Assembly (NCBI RefSeq): GCF_900250115.1
Contig: NZ_LT984804.1
Coordinates: 682,001 to 746,000, forward strand
DNA from: Cupriavidus taiwanensis
GTDB taxonomy: Bacteria; Pseudomonadota; Gammaproteobacteria; Burkholderiales; Burkholderiaceae
Direction of reading: 5' to 3'
DNA: 64,000 nt
Each line of letters starts with the position of its first letter. The stretch's first letter is position 1. The translations under genes and the position numbers were made by a program. Below are positions 53,270 through 62,281 of this stretch, piece after piece. The notes below the pieces were generated by a model. That model worked only from the letters and a program-made list of their open reading frames with translations, searched no databases and had not been told where the DNA came from.

Positions 53270-54145
53270 TCAGGCGAAGGGCGGTTCGCTGGTCCAGTCG
53301 AAGAAGTCCGGCAGGTCGTGCGACACGGTCTCGGGGAACGCGGCGGGGCGTTTTTCCAGGAACGCGCTGACGCCTTCCTTCACGTCGGCGGAGCGTCCGC
53401 GCGACTGGATCGCGCGGCTGTCGAGCTTGTGCGCTTCCATCGGGTGGCTGGCACCGGCCATGCGCCAGATCAGCTGGCGCGAGATCGCCACCGAGACCGG
53501 CGCGGCATTGGCGGCGATCTCGCGGGCGATCGCCTGCGCCGCCCGCAACAGGTCTTGGGGAGCGTGCAGCGACCGCACCAGGCCGCGTTCATGCGCCTCC
53601 TGGGCCGAGAACACGCGGCCGGTATAGCACCACTCCAGCGCGGTGGAGATCCCGACCACGCGCGACAGGAACCAGGACGACGCCGCTTCCGGCGTGATGC
53701 CGCGGCGTGCAAAGACGAAGCCGAACTTGGCGTCGGTCGACGCCAGCCGGATATCCATCGGCAACTGCATGGTCACGCCCACGCCGACCGCGGCGCCGTT
53801 GACCGCGGCGATCACCGGCTTGAGGCTGCGGAAAATGCGCAGCGACACGCGCCCGCCGCCGTCGCGATGGGCGGTATCCGGGCTGGCGCCATAGCGCTTC
53901 TCGAAATCGAAGGTCGAGCTGCCACCGGACAGGTCGGCGCCGGCGCAGAAGGCGCGGCCGGAGCCGGTGACGATCACCGCGCGCACGTTGTCGTCGGCAT
54001 CGGTGGCGTCGAACGCGGCGATCAGCTCGTGCATCATCTGCGCGGTGAAGGCGTTGAGCTGGTCCGGGCGGTGCAGGGTGATGGTGGCGACACCGTCTGC
54101 AACGGCGTAGCGCAGGGTTTCGAACGAAGGCGTGGCTGGCGTCAT
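53270..54145 (-). CDS. Enoyl-CoA hydratase/isomerase family protein
   Basis: A 291-residue crotonase-fold protein. It has the oxyanion-hole segments GSGRAFCAGADLSGG and A-A-V-N-G-A-A-V-G-V-G. The two catalytic Glu residues of classical enoyl-CoA hydratase are not in place: the first position reads Thr in GVGVTMQLPMD and the second reads Phe in KFGFVFARRG. A Glu in ITPEAASSWF is placed as in some isomerases. It may be an isomerase, hydratase of another subclass or hydrolase. ATG 54145 has AGGAG upstream. A palindrome box lies 107 bases upstream. Confidence 0.9.
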   Translation of the reverse strand: MTPATPSFETLRYAVADGVATITLHRPDQLNAFTAQMMHELIAAFDATDADDNVRAVIVTGSGRAFCAGADLSGGSSTFDFEKRYGASPDTAHRDGGGRVSLRIFRSLKPVIAAVNGAAVGVGVTMQLPMDIRLASTDAKFGFVFARRGITPEAASSWFLSRVVGISTALEWCYTGRVFSAQEAHERGLVRSLHAPQDLLRAAQAIAREIAANAAPVSVAISRQLIWRMAGASHPMEAHKLDSRAIQSRGRSADVKEGVSAFLEKRPAAFPETVSHDLPDFFDWTSEPPFA

Positions 54146-54251
54146 GCGGGCTCCTGCTGGGAAAGGGAAGGGCTGCCGGAGGGTGCCGGAACACATGCCG
54201 GCAGCGGGGGCGGGGCTCGGCCAACACTAGTGCAGATTGCGCCGCCCGCAA

Positions 54252-54267
54252 TCGTCGCTTCCGACGA
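54252..54267. promoter_or_regulatory. Acyl-CoA palindrome box 4
   Basis: TCGTCGCTTCCGACGA, perfect form. It lies almost midway between the divergent crotonase (start 54145) and nitronate monooxygenase (start 54374), about 106 bases from each, so one site may serve both promoters. Confidence 0.65.
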
Positions 54268-54298
54268 GGCTGGGAGCGCGCACGGCGCCGTAGACTGA

Positions 54299-55345
<1,047 letters not shown>

Positions 55346-55349
55346 CGCC

Positions 55350-55817
55350 ATGGCCGAGGCGGAAATCGAGGCGGCGTTGAGCCGCGCCATCGCTGCGCCG
55401 GCCGAAGCCGGCGCCGACGTGCCCGCAGGCTTTGTCCCGCTGCGCCGGATGAACGGCTACATGGCGGGCTTCGGCCAGCTCTACCTGCACGCGGCCCGCC
55501 GCACGCTGGCGGTGCGCATCGACGAGAGCCACCTGAACAACCTGGGCATTCCGCACGGCGGCATGCTGGCGACGCTGGCCGATACCGCCATCGGCATGAT
55601 GATGTCGCTGGAAACCGGCCGTGCCAAAAGCGCGGTCACGGTCAACCTGAGCCTCGACTATCTCGATTCGGCGCGCCCGGGCGACTGGGTCGAAGCCCGC
55701 GTCGAGTTCGACAAGCTCGGCTCGCGGCTGCGCTACGGCACCTGCCGGCTGTTCAGCGGCGAGCGCTGCCTGCTGCGCGCCACGGCGATCTTCGCGGTGC
55801 TGGCGCCGCGCCCCTGA
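55350..55817 (+). CDS. PaaI-like acyl-CoA thioesterase
   Basis: A 155-residue hotdog-fold thioesterase of the PaaI/YbgC-like group. The motif NNLGIPHGGMLATLADTAIG (residues about 63-82) carries the conserved H-G-G-M and the Asp. It hydrolyses acyl-CoA, probably to release dead-end CoA esters and recycle CoA. ATG 55350 is chosen; it lies 4 bases after the stop of the upstream gene, so both are surely co-transcribed. Confidence 0.9.
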   Translation: MAEAEIEAALSRAIAAPAEAGADVPAGFVPLRRMNGYMAGFGQLYLHAARRTLAVRIDESHLNNLGIPHGGMLATLADTAIGMMMSLETGRAKSAVTVNLSLDYLDSARPGDWVEARVEFDKLGSRLRYGTCRLFSGERCLLRATAIFAVLAPRP

Positions 55818-55831
55818 GCGCTGCGGCAACT

Positions 55832-55847
55832 TCGTCGCTTCCGACGA
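55832..55847 (+). promoter_or_regulatory. Acyl-CoA palindrome box 5
   Basis: TCGTCGCTTCCGACGA, perfect form, 114 bases before the thiolase start at 55962 and 14 bases after the thioesterase stop. It suggests the thiolase has its own promoter. Confidence 0.65.
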
Positions 55848-55961
55848 CGCTGGCCGCCACCCGCGGCGCAACAATAGCCTTCGACGCTGCCGGCACCCGC
55901 GCCGGCATGCCGCACAACACAAGGGCTGCCCCGGCGGCCTGCACCGAACCAAGGAGATCAC

Positions 55962-57137
55962 ATGGCAGAGGCATATATCGTCGCGGCGGTCCGCACCGCC
56001 GGCGGCCGCAAGGGCGGCAAGCTGTCGGGCTGGCATCCGGCCGACCTGGCCGCGCAGGTGCTCGACGCACTGGTGGAGCGCACCGGCGCCGATCCGGCCC
56101 TGGTCGAAGACGTCATCATGGGCTGCGTGAGCCAGGTCGGCGAGCAGGCCGGCAACGTCGCGCGTAATGCCATCCTGGCCTCGCGCCTGCCGGAAAGCGT
56201 GCCGGGCACCTCGGTCGACCGCCAGTGCGGCTCGTCGCAACAGGCCCTGCACTTTGCCGCGCAGGCGGTGATGTCGGGCGCGATGGACGTCGTCATCGCC
56301 GCCGGCGTGGAAAGCATGACGCGCGTGCCGATGGGCCTGTCCTCGCAACTGCCGGCCAAGAACGGCTTCGGCGTGCCCAAGAGCCCGGGCGTCGAGGCGC
56401 GCTACCCCGGCGTGCAATTCAGCCAGTTCACCGGCGCCGAGATGATCGCGCGCAAGTACGAGCTGTCGCGCGAACAGCTCGACGCCTACGCGCTGCAAAG
56501 CCACCAGCGCGCCATCGCCGCCACCAAGGCCGGCCGCTTCAGCGCCGAGATCCTGCCGGTGGAAGTGCGCAGCGCCGACGGCGCCAATGGCGAGATGCAC
56601 ACCACCGACGAGGGTATCCGCTACGACGCCACGCTGGAGAGCATCGGCAGCGTCAAGCTGATCGCCGAAGGTGGCCGCGTCACCGCCGCCACCGCCAGCC
56701 AGATCTGCGATGGCGCCGCCGGCCTGATGGTGGTCAACGAGGCCGGCCTGAAGAAGCTGGGCGTCAAGCCGCTGGCGCGCGTGCACAGCATGACCGTGAT
56801 CGGCCATGACCCGGTGGTGATGCTGGAAGCGCCGCTGCCGGCCACCGAGGTGGCGCTCAAGCGCGCCGGCCTGCGTATCGGCGATATCGGCCTGTTCGAA
56901 GTCAACGAAGCCTTTGCGCCGGTGCCGCTGGCCTGGCTCAAGGCTACGGGCGCCGATCCGGAACGCCTGAACGTACATGGCGGCGCGATCGCGCTGGGCC
57001 ATCCGCTCGGCGGCTCCGGCGCCAAGCTGATGACCACGCTGGTGCATGCGCTGCATACGCATGGCAAGCGCTACGGCCTGCAGACCATGTGCGAGGGCGG
57101 CGGGCTGGCCAACGTGACCATCGTTGAGCGCCTGTAA
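55962..57137 (+). CDS. Acetyl-CoA acetyltransferase (thiolase)
   Basis: A 391-residue degradative thiolase that cleaves 3-ketoacyl-CoA with CoA. The nucleophile Cys89 is in VDRQCGSSQQAL. The C-terminal His in GGAIALGHPLGGSGA and the second Cys in MCEGGGLAN are intact. AAGGAG precedes ATG 55962. With the ligase, dehydrogenases and crotonase nearby it completes a beta-oxidation cycle except for the 3-hydroxyacyl-CoA dehydrogenase. Confidence 0.94.
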   Translation: MAEAYIVAAVRTAGGRKGGKLSGWHPADLAAQVLDALVERTGADPALVEDVIMGCVSQVGEQAGNVARNAILASRLPESVPGTSVDRQCGSSQQALHFAAQAVMSGAMDVVIAAGVESMTRVPMGLSSQLPAKNGFGVPKSPGVEARYPGVQFSQFTGAEMIARKYELSREQLDAYALQSHQRAIAATKAGRFSAEILPVEVRSADGANGEMHTTDEGIRYDATLESIGSVKLIAEGGRVTAATASQICDGAAGLMVVNEAGLKKLGVKPLARVHSMTVIGHDPVVMLEAPLPATEVALKRAGLRIGDIGLFEVNEAFAPVPLAWLKATGADPERLNVHGGAIALGHPLGGSGAKLMTTLVHALHTHGKRYGLQTMCEGGGLANVTIVERL

Positions 57138-57224
57138 CACGGCGACGCGGCGACACAGAGCAGTAAAGGGAGAAGGACCGGCGGCGCGGGCATGTCAAAG
57201 TGCCCGCGCCAGCAGCCGGCGGAG

Positions 57225-57254
57225 GATAAAAATGGCCGCGGAATCGCGGCCATT
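57225..57254 (-). terminator. Intrinsic terminator, minus strand, with second hairpin
   Basis: AATGGCCGCG (57231-57240), loop, CGCGGCCATT (57245-57254); read on the minus strand the stem is followed by TTTATCC, which fits termination of the phosphatase gene. A further perfect 10-base hairpin (GGCGCGGGCA/TGCCCGCGCC, 57183-57210) lies just before and may end the thiolase transcript. Confidence 0.65.
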
Positions 57255-57292
57255 GTCGTCTGGTGGCGAAGAAGCCTGGCTCGTAATGCGCG

Positions 57293-57967
57293 TCAGGCGA
57301 AGGTCACGGCGCTGCGCCGGTCGGCACGCTCGAGGTGGGGCACGTTGTTGAAGCTCAGCAGCCGCTGCACGCCGCGCCCGACGATGATCTCGCAGAACGC
57401 GGTATTGCGGAACTGCAGGTTCATCTCGATCGCGGCCTGCGCCGGCGCGCCGAGCAGGTCGGCGGTGGCACGGCCGATGGCGCCGCCCGAGCTGACCACC
57501 AGGATCGCATCCTCGCGCGTGGTGCCCTCGCTGGCCTGCGCCAGCGCGCCGGCAATGCGGGCGCCGAAGTCGGCCCAGCTCTCGGGCATGTCGGCCAGCC
57601 CGTCCTGCGTCCAGGCCGCATAGGCGGCGCGGAAGGTGCGCCAGTAATCGTTGTAGTCGCCGTTCTGGTGGGCGCGGTGGTCGGCGCCGCCGGTGTGGCA
57701 GCGGTACAGCGCCTCGCCGTCGTATTCATTCAGGCCGGGATGCGAGATCACCGCAGCCTGCGACTGCCCCATGCCGGCCAGGATTTCGGTGGCGGTATCC
57801 TGCTGGCGCACCAGCGTGCCGGCCACTACCCGGCTGAAGCTGACCCCGCGCTCGGCGAAATACTCGCCAAGCCAGCGCGCCTGCTGGCGGCCGGTGGCCG
57901 ACAGGCAGTCGTAGTTGGCGGCGCCAAACGAGGCTTGTCCGTGACGGACGAGGAAAAGCGTGGCCAT
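57293..57967 (-). CDS. Histidine phosphatase family protein
   Basis: A 224-residue phosphoglycerate-mutase-like protein. The catalytic motif LVRHGQASFG is at residues 6-15 and a second conserved His lies near VVSSGGAIGRA, where the usual S-H-G-G reads S-S-G-G. That replacement removes one of the two catalytic His, so activity may be altered. The start at 57967 puts the RHG motif at the normal position near the N-terminus. It is monocistronic. The cellular substrate is unknown. Confidence 0.88.
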   Translation of the reverse strand: MATLFLVRHGQASFGAANYDCLSATGRQQARWLGEYFAERGVSFSRVVAGTLVRQQDTATEILAGMGQSQAAVISHPGLNEYDGEALYRCHTGGADHRAHQNGDYNDYWRTFRAAYAAWTQDGLADMPESWADFGARIAGALAQASEGTTREDAILVVSSGGAIGRATADLLGAPAQAAIEMNLQFRNTAFCEIIVGRGVQRLLSFNNVPHLERADRRSAVTFA

Positions 57968-58114
57968 GAGCGGTCCCGATGAGCATGGAGGCGGAAAGGG
58001 CTGCCTCGGCGCGGGGCCGGGCGTGGGCACATTCTAGGGAGCGCCGGCGCTACCGCCAAGCAAGCGCCGCGCAATTCATAGCAGCCATGGCCCGGCTGCA
58101 TTACCCGGGCAGGC

Positions 58115-58801
58115 TCAGGCCGTCCCGGTCGGCTTGACGTCGAGATAGCCAGCCATCAGGCGGCTCAACTCGCTGATCAGCCGCTCGTCGTCCAGGTGCA
58201 GCGGGCCGGAATCGTTGAGCACCGCGTTGACCAGCACGCTGAATACGGCCTGCATGGCAAAGCGCACCCGCAGTTCGGCGGTGTCGGCGGGCAGCGGCAG
58301 GCGCGGCACCAGCAACTGCACCATGCGCTCGACGATGGCTTCGCCGTTCTGGCGGTGGGGCAGCCATTCCTCGGGGCGCGTGGAGGCATGGCGCAGCGAC
58401 GCGCGCATCACGCCACGGTTGGCCAGCGTGCCGAGCACCATGAAGCGCGCGGCCTTTTCCAGCAGCACCGGCGTGGCGACATCTTCCCAGCGTTCCTGCG
58501 CCAGGTAGCGGTCGATCGAGGCCGAGGTCTCTTCCATCACCAGCGCGCGCAGCGCCTCGAAATAGGCCATCTTGTCGCGGAAGCGCCCGTAGAAGGCGCC
58601 CACCGAGACCTGGCACGCCGCCGCGATCTGCGCCACCGAGACCGCGGCGAAGTCGCGCGTGGCAAGCAGTTCGCGGCCTGCGCCCAGCAAGGCCTGTTCG
58701 GTCTCGCGCGCACGGCGCTGGCGCGGTGGCTGCAGGATCGAGGGGGTGTCGATACGGGGGAAGGAAGCGTTGGCGGGGAAGCTGGAAGGCGTCGCTGACA
58801 T
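58115..58801 (-). CDS. TetR family transcriptional regulator
   Basis: A 228-residue TetR regulator with N-terminal HTH at about residues 30-80 (A-A-V-S-V-A-Q-I-A-A-A-C-Q-V-S-V-G-A-F-Y-G-R-F-R-D-K) and a helical ligand-binding domain. A 25-residue Ser/Pro-rich arm precedes the HTH. ATG 58801 is preferred to ATG 58807 because GGAAA then lies at a proper distance. The tandem hexamer repeat just upstream is a likely operator for autoregulation. Confidence 0.92.
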   Translation of the reverse strand: MSATPSSFPANASFPRIDTPSILQPPRQRRARETEQALLGAGRELLATRDFAAVSVAQIAAACQVSVGAFYGRFRDKMAYFEALRALVMEETSASIDRYLAQERWEDVATPVLLEKAARFMVLGTLANRGVMRASLRHASTRPEEWLPHRQNGEAIVERMVQLLVPRLPLPADTAELRVRFAMQAVFSVLVNAVLNDSGPLHLDDERLISELSRLMAGYLDVKPTGTA

Positions 58802-58814
58802 GGTCATATTTCCG

Positions 58815-58838
58815 TATTCGAATTCGGATTCGAATTCG
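58815..58838. promoter_or_regulatory. Tandem NATTCG repeat, likely TetR operator
   Basis: Four hexamers in a row: TATTCG, AATTCG, GATTCG, AATTCG. They create two CGAATTCG palindromes (58819-58826 and 58831-58838) with centres 12 bases apart. The block starts 14 bases before the TetR start codon, so a bound repressor would cover the promoter. The 202-base spacer 58802-59003 has no gene. Confidence 0.6.
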
Positions 58839-59003
58839 AAAATACCGGTGCGCACCGCAACGCGTCAAGGGGTTTTGTCGGTCGGCCCTGCAAAAGTCCC
58901 GGCCGGATGCCGTGCCGCGCACGACGGTCCGAGCCGCGTGCCTTGCGCGCTGCCGGGCCCATCGATCAGGGCATTCTGAATGCAAGCGCGGTAAGACGAG
59001 GGT

Positions 59004-59894
59004 TCAGCCGAACCGCGGGCTCAGCTCGTCGCGCATCCAGTCGATAAAGGCGCGGGTGCGCGCCGGCAGCAGCCGCGCGTGGGGATAGATCAGCGACAGC
59101 GGCCACGCCGGCAGCTCGAAGTCCTCCAGCACGATGCGCAGCTTGCGCTCTTCCACCAGTTGCGCAACCTGGTACGACAGGAAATGGCCGAAGCCGGCGC
59201 CGGCGGCACAGGCAGCTACGGCGGGCGCGGTCTGGTTGAACTCCAGGTTGCCCGTGACCGGCACGTGGAACTCGCGCGCGCCGTCGCGGAACGACCACCA
59301 GTGCGCATGGTTGCCGGTGAAGCGAACGCAGTTGGCGCTGGCCAGCTCGTCCGGGTGGCGCGGCACGCCGTGCTTGCGCAGGTAGGCGGGCGTGGCGACC
59401 ACCACGCGGCGGATGCGGCCGACGGATTGCGCCACCAATGTGGAGTCGGCCAGCGGGCCGATGCGCACGCCGACGTCGAGGTCTTCCTCGAGCAGGTTCA
59501 CCACGCGGTCGGTGAATTCCATGCGGCAGCGCACGCGCGGATAGCGCTGCACGAAGCGCGTCACCGCCGGCGCCACGTACATCTGGCCGAACAGCACCGA
59601 GGCGGTCAGCGTGAGCTGGCCACTGGGCTCGACATGGCTCGCGGTCAGGCCCGCTTCGACTTCATCGATATTGGCCAGGATGCGCCGGCAGCCGTCCAGG
59701 TAGTTGCGCCCTTCGGCGGTGAGCGACAGCCGCCGCGTGGTGCGGTTGAGCAGCCGCACCTGCAGCGCGGATTCGAGCGCCGCCAGCGTGCGCACCACCG
59801 CCGGCAACGAGGTATGCAGCGACGTCGCGGCGGCCGTCAGGCTGCCTTCGTCGACGATCCGCACAAAGGTCTGCATCGCGCGTAGCTTGTCCAT
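59004..59894 (-). CDS. LysR family transcriptional regulator
   Basis: A 296-residue LysR regulator of the group starting MDKLRAMQTFVRIVDEGS, with the HTH continuing A-A-A-T-S-L-H-T-S-L-P-A-V-V-R-T-L-A-A-L-E. The effector domain follows (S-G-Q-L-T-L-T-A-S-V-L-F-G). Start ATG 59894 is chosen for the standard opening; two in-frame starts upstream lie in the operator. It is divergent from a glutathione transferase gene, its probable target. Confidence 0.92.
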   Translation of the reverse strand: MDKLRAMQTFVRIVDEGSLTAAATSLHTSLPAVVRTLAALESALQVRLLNRTTRRLSLTAEGRNYLDGCRRILANIDEVEAGLTASHVEPSGQLTLTASVLFGQMYVAPAVTRFVQRYPRVRCRMEFTDRVVNLLEEDLDVGVRIGPLADSTLVAQSVGRIRRVVVATPAYLRKHGVPRHPDELASANCVRFTGNHAHWWSFRDGAREFHVPVTGNLEFNQTAPAVAACAAGAGFGHFLSYQVAQLVEERKLRIVLEDFELPAWPLSLIYPHARLLPARTRAFIDWMRDELSPRFG

Positions 59895-59906
59895 GGCGCC
59901 AGACAT

Positions 59907-59925
59907 TACTCCATTTTCTGGAGTA
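59907..59925. promoter_or_regulatory. LysR operator between LysR and GST genes
   Basis: TACTCCA (59907-59913), spacer TTTTC, TGGAGTA (59919-59925): perfect 7-base arms containing the T-N11-A pattern of LysR sites. A weaker partner with CCATTTATTCCAG lies about 30 bases further, in the same 110-base divergent spacer. Confidence 0.6.
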
Positions 59926-60004
59926 GTCAAATATCAATGGCCCCATTTATTCCAGTGTCGCCGGCGCCGAGAATCCGTCCATACCAACCGCTCAGGAGAG
60001 TGCC

Positions 60005-60655
60005 ATGCAACATACCAATCCGCCCGCAGTGCCCGCCAGGCCGCTGGTGCTGTACCGTTCGCCGGTGTCCGGCCACGCGCATCGCGCCGAACTGATGCTG
60101 GGGCTGCTGGGCTTGCCCTACCGGCTGGTGGAAGTCGACCTGCGCGGCGGCGAGCAACGCAGCGAGGCCTTCCTGCGCCTGAACCCGTTCGGCCAGGTGC
60201 CGGTGCTGGACGACGACGGCGTGGTGCTGGGCGATTCCAACGCGATCCTGGTCTACCTGGCCACGCGCTATGACGACGGCCGCTGGCTGCCGCGAGATCC
60301 GGTCGGCGCCGCCCGCGTGCAGCGCTGGCTGTCGGTGGCTGCCGGCGAGATTGCGTTCGGCCCGGCCGCCGCGCGCCTGGGCGTGCTGTTCGGGCGGCCG
60401 GTGCCGATGGAAGATGCCGTCGCCCGCGCACAGCGGCTGTTCACGCTGATGGAGCCGCTGCTGGCCGCGCAGCCGTTCCTGGCCGCCGATCACGCCACCA
60501 TTGCCGATGTCGCCGCCTACAGCTATATCGCCCGCGCCGAGGAAGGCAACGTGGCGCTGGCGCCGTACCCGGCGCTCAATGCCTGGCTGCGCCGCGTGGA
60601 AGCATTGCCCGGCTTTGTGCCGATGGTGGTATCGAAGGCCAGCCTGGCCGCCTAG
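60005..60655 (+). CDS. Glutathione S-transferase
   Basis: A 216-residue GST with N-terminal thioredoxin-like domain (L-V-L-Y-R-S-P-V-S-G-H-A-H-R-A-E; N-P-F-G-Q-V-P-V-L near residues 59-67; D-S-N-A-I-L-V-Y-L) and a C-terminal helical domain (A-D-H-A-T-I-A-D-V-A-A-Y). The Ser in the first motif may be catalytic. It conjugates glutathione to electrophiles or isomerises them. AGGAG precedes ATG 60005. The flavin-binding gene follows after 50 bases in the same direction. Confidence 0.93.
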   Translation: MQHTNPPAVPARPLVLYRSPVSGHAHRAELMLGLLGLPYRLVEVDLRGGEQRSEAFLRLNPFGQVPVLDDDGVVLGDSNAILVYLATRYDDGRWLPRDPVGAARVQRWLSVAAGEIAFGPAAARLGVLFGRPVPMEDAVARAQRLFTLMEPLLAAQPFLAADHATIADVAAYSYIARAEEGNVALAPYPALNAWLRRVEALPGFVPMVVSKASLAA

Positions 60656-60705
60656 CCATTGCCACCGGCGAGCGTCACGCCATTCCCGTTGCCAAGGAGC
60701 CAATC

Positions 60706-61680
60706 ATGGACCTGCCCGCCTGGCCGCATGCCGGCCTGCCATTCCACGCCGGCGAACTCGCCGCGCAACAGCGCGCCGGCAAGCGCGAGCGCATGGCCGC
60801 GGCAGGCCCGCGCGTGATCCGCGGCGAGATGCCGGAACAGCATCGCACGTTCTTCGCCCAACTGCCGTTCCTGCTGGCCGGCGCGGTCGATGCCGACGGC
60901 AGGCCGTGGGCCACGCTGCTGGTCGGCCCGCCCGGGTTTGCGCGGACGCCGGACGCCACGCACCTGCGCATCGACGCGGTGCCGTTGCCCGGCGATCCGC
61001 TGGCCGCGGCGCTGGAGCAGGGCGCCCGCATCGGGCTGCTTGGCATCGAGCTGCCCACGCGCCGGCGCAACCGCATGAACGGGATCATTGTGGCGCGCGA
61101 TCGGGTGGGGCTGACAGTCGAGGTCGAGCAGAGCTTCGGCAACTGCCCGCGCTATATCCAGCTGCGCGAAGTCGCCGCGGCCGAGGCTGCCACAGCGCCG
61201 GCGGTGTGGCACGGCGACGCCCTCGACGCGCATGCCAGCGCCTGGCTGCGCGGCGCCGATACGCTGTTCATCGCGTCCAGCCATATCGCGACGCCGCAAG
61301 ACGAGGGCGAGCACACCGGCGGTGTCGATGTCTCGCACCGGGGCGGCAAGCCCGGCTTTATCCGCGTGGACGACGCCCATACCCTGACGTTCCCGGACTT
61401 CAACGGCAACAACTTCTTCAACACGGTTGGCAACCTGATCGCCGACCCGCGTGCGGGCATCGTCGTGCCTGACTTTGCCGACGGTTCCTTGCTGCATGTT
61501 GGGGGGCGCGCCGAAGTGATCTGGGACGGCGAGGAACTGGCCGCCTACGCCGGCGCCGAACGGCTGGTGCGGCTGCATGTCGAGCGCGCGGTGCGGCGCG
61601 AGCGCGTGTTGCCGTTGCGCTTCGCCTTCCGGGAATTCTCGCCGGTGCTGGCCGATACCGGCGCATGGCCGGAACGCTGA
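60706..61680 (+). CDS. Pyridoxamine-5'-phosphate-oxidase-like flavin-binding protein
   Basis: A 324-residue protein with a split-barrel flavin-binding fold of the PNPOx-like group. The segment F-F-A-Q-L-P-F-L-L-A-G-A-V-D-A-D-G-R-P-W-A-T is the first barrel strand pair. A second region (TLFIASSHIATPQDEGEHTGGVDVSHRGGKPGF, quoted by parts: I-A-S-S, G-V-D-V-S-H-R-G-G) is the characteristic repeat. Full-length relatives are fused to a ferredoxin reductase; this one lacks it. AAGGAG precedes ATG 60706. Co-transcription with the GST suggests a detoxification role. Confidence 0.85.
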   Translation: MDLPAWPHAGLPFHAGELAAQQRAGKRERMAAAGPRVIRGEMPEQHRTFFAQLPFLLAGAVDADGRPWATLLVGPPGFARTPDATHLRIDAVPLPGDPLAAALEQGARIGLLGIELPTRRRNRMNGIIVARDRVGLTVEVEQSFGNCPRYIQLREVAAAEAATAPAVWHGDALDAHASAWLRGADTLFIASSHIATPQDEGEHTGGVDVSHRGGKPGFIRVDDAHTLTFPDFNGNNFFNTVGNLIADPRAGIVVPDFADGSLLHVGGRAEVIWDGEELAAYAGAERLVRLHVERAVRRERVLPLRFAFREFSPVLADTGAWPER

Positions 61681-61714
61681 GGGCGGTGGCAAGCGGATCG
61701 GGCGAGGGCCGGGT

Positions 61715-62155
61715 TCAGCCACGCGCCCGGTATTTGAGCGCGGCGCAGCGCCCGGCCAGCGCGGTGATGCAGCAGGCGTCGCCGCGCCACTCACCGCCGG
61801 TCACGATGCCATTGGGATCCGCTACCAGCTTGCGCTGGCATTGCCCCGGCACAGGCGTGCGCTCCATGCCGGCATCGCGCGGGCCGCTGCCCGGCGGGCG
61901 CGCGGCCGGCACGGAATCGGTCCAGACGTAGGCGGTGCCGCCGGGAAGGGCCTGCACGGCCTGCGGCGGACCCCACTGGCGCTTTGCTTCATCGACGGGA
62001 ACGCTCTTCCAGGAATCGATGACGTCTTGCATCGCGCCGGTCCCGATCCCGGCGCAGGCCGCCGTCAACGTTGCCGCGCCCAGGACCGCGACGCGCGCAT
62101 GCCTGCGCGCCACGGCGCGGGCGGCAAACGCAAATCGGGCTGGATTGGCGGGCAT
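61715..62155 (-). CDS. Small hypothetical exported (possible lipo-) protein
   Basis: A 146-residue protein I do not recognise. It has a basic N-terminus (residues 1-22 with several Arg), a hydrophobic stretch A-V-L-G-A-A-T-L and then T-A-A-C at about residues 32-35, which approximates a lipobox but has Thr at -3. After that it carries D-S-W-K-S-V-P-V-D-E-A-K-R-Q-W-G-P-P, a pattern seen in small outer-membrane-linked proteins, and several Cys near the C-terminus. ATG 62155 follows GGAG at close spacing. It lies between convergent and unrelated genes. Confidence 0.65.
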   Translation of the reverse strand: MPANPARFAFAARAVARRHARVAVLGAATLTAACAGIGTGAMQDVIDSWKSVPVDEAKRQWGPPQAVQALPGGTAYVWTDSVPAARPPGSGPRDAGMERTPVPGQCQRKLVADPNGIVTGGEWRGDACCITALAGRCAALKYRARG

Positions 62156-62281
62156 GGGGCTCCACATCGGCGCAGCCCACGGCAAGGGGCGGTCTGTGCA
62201 GACTAGTGGAGCCGTCACATCGTTCGCAAGGGGCGTTTGGGGCCTGGCGTACGGATTGCCGGGGTCCGCGGCCCGGCAGGC

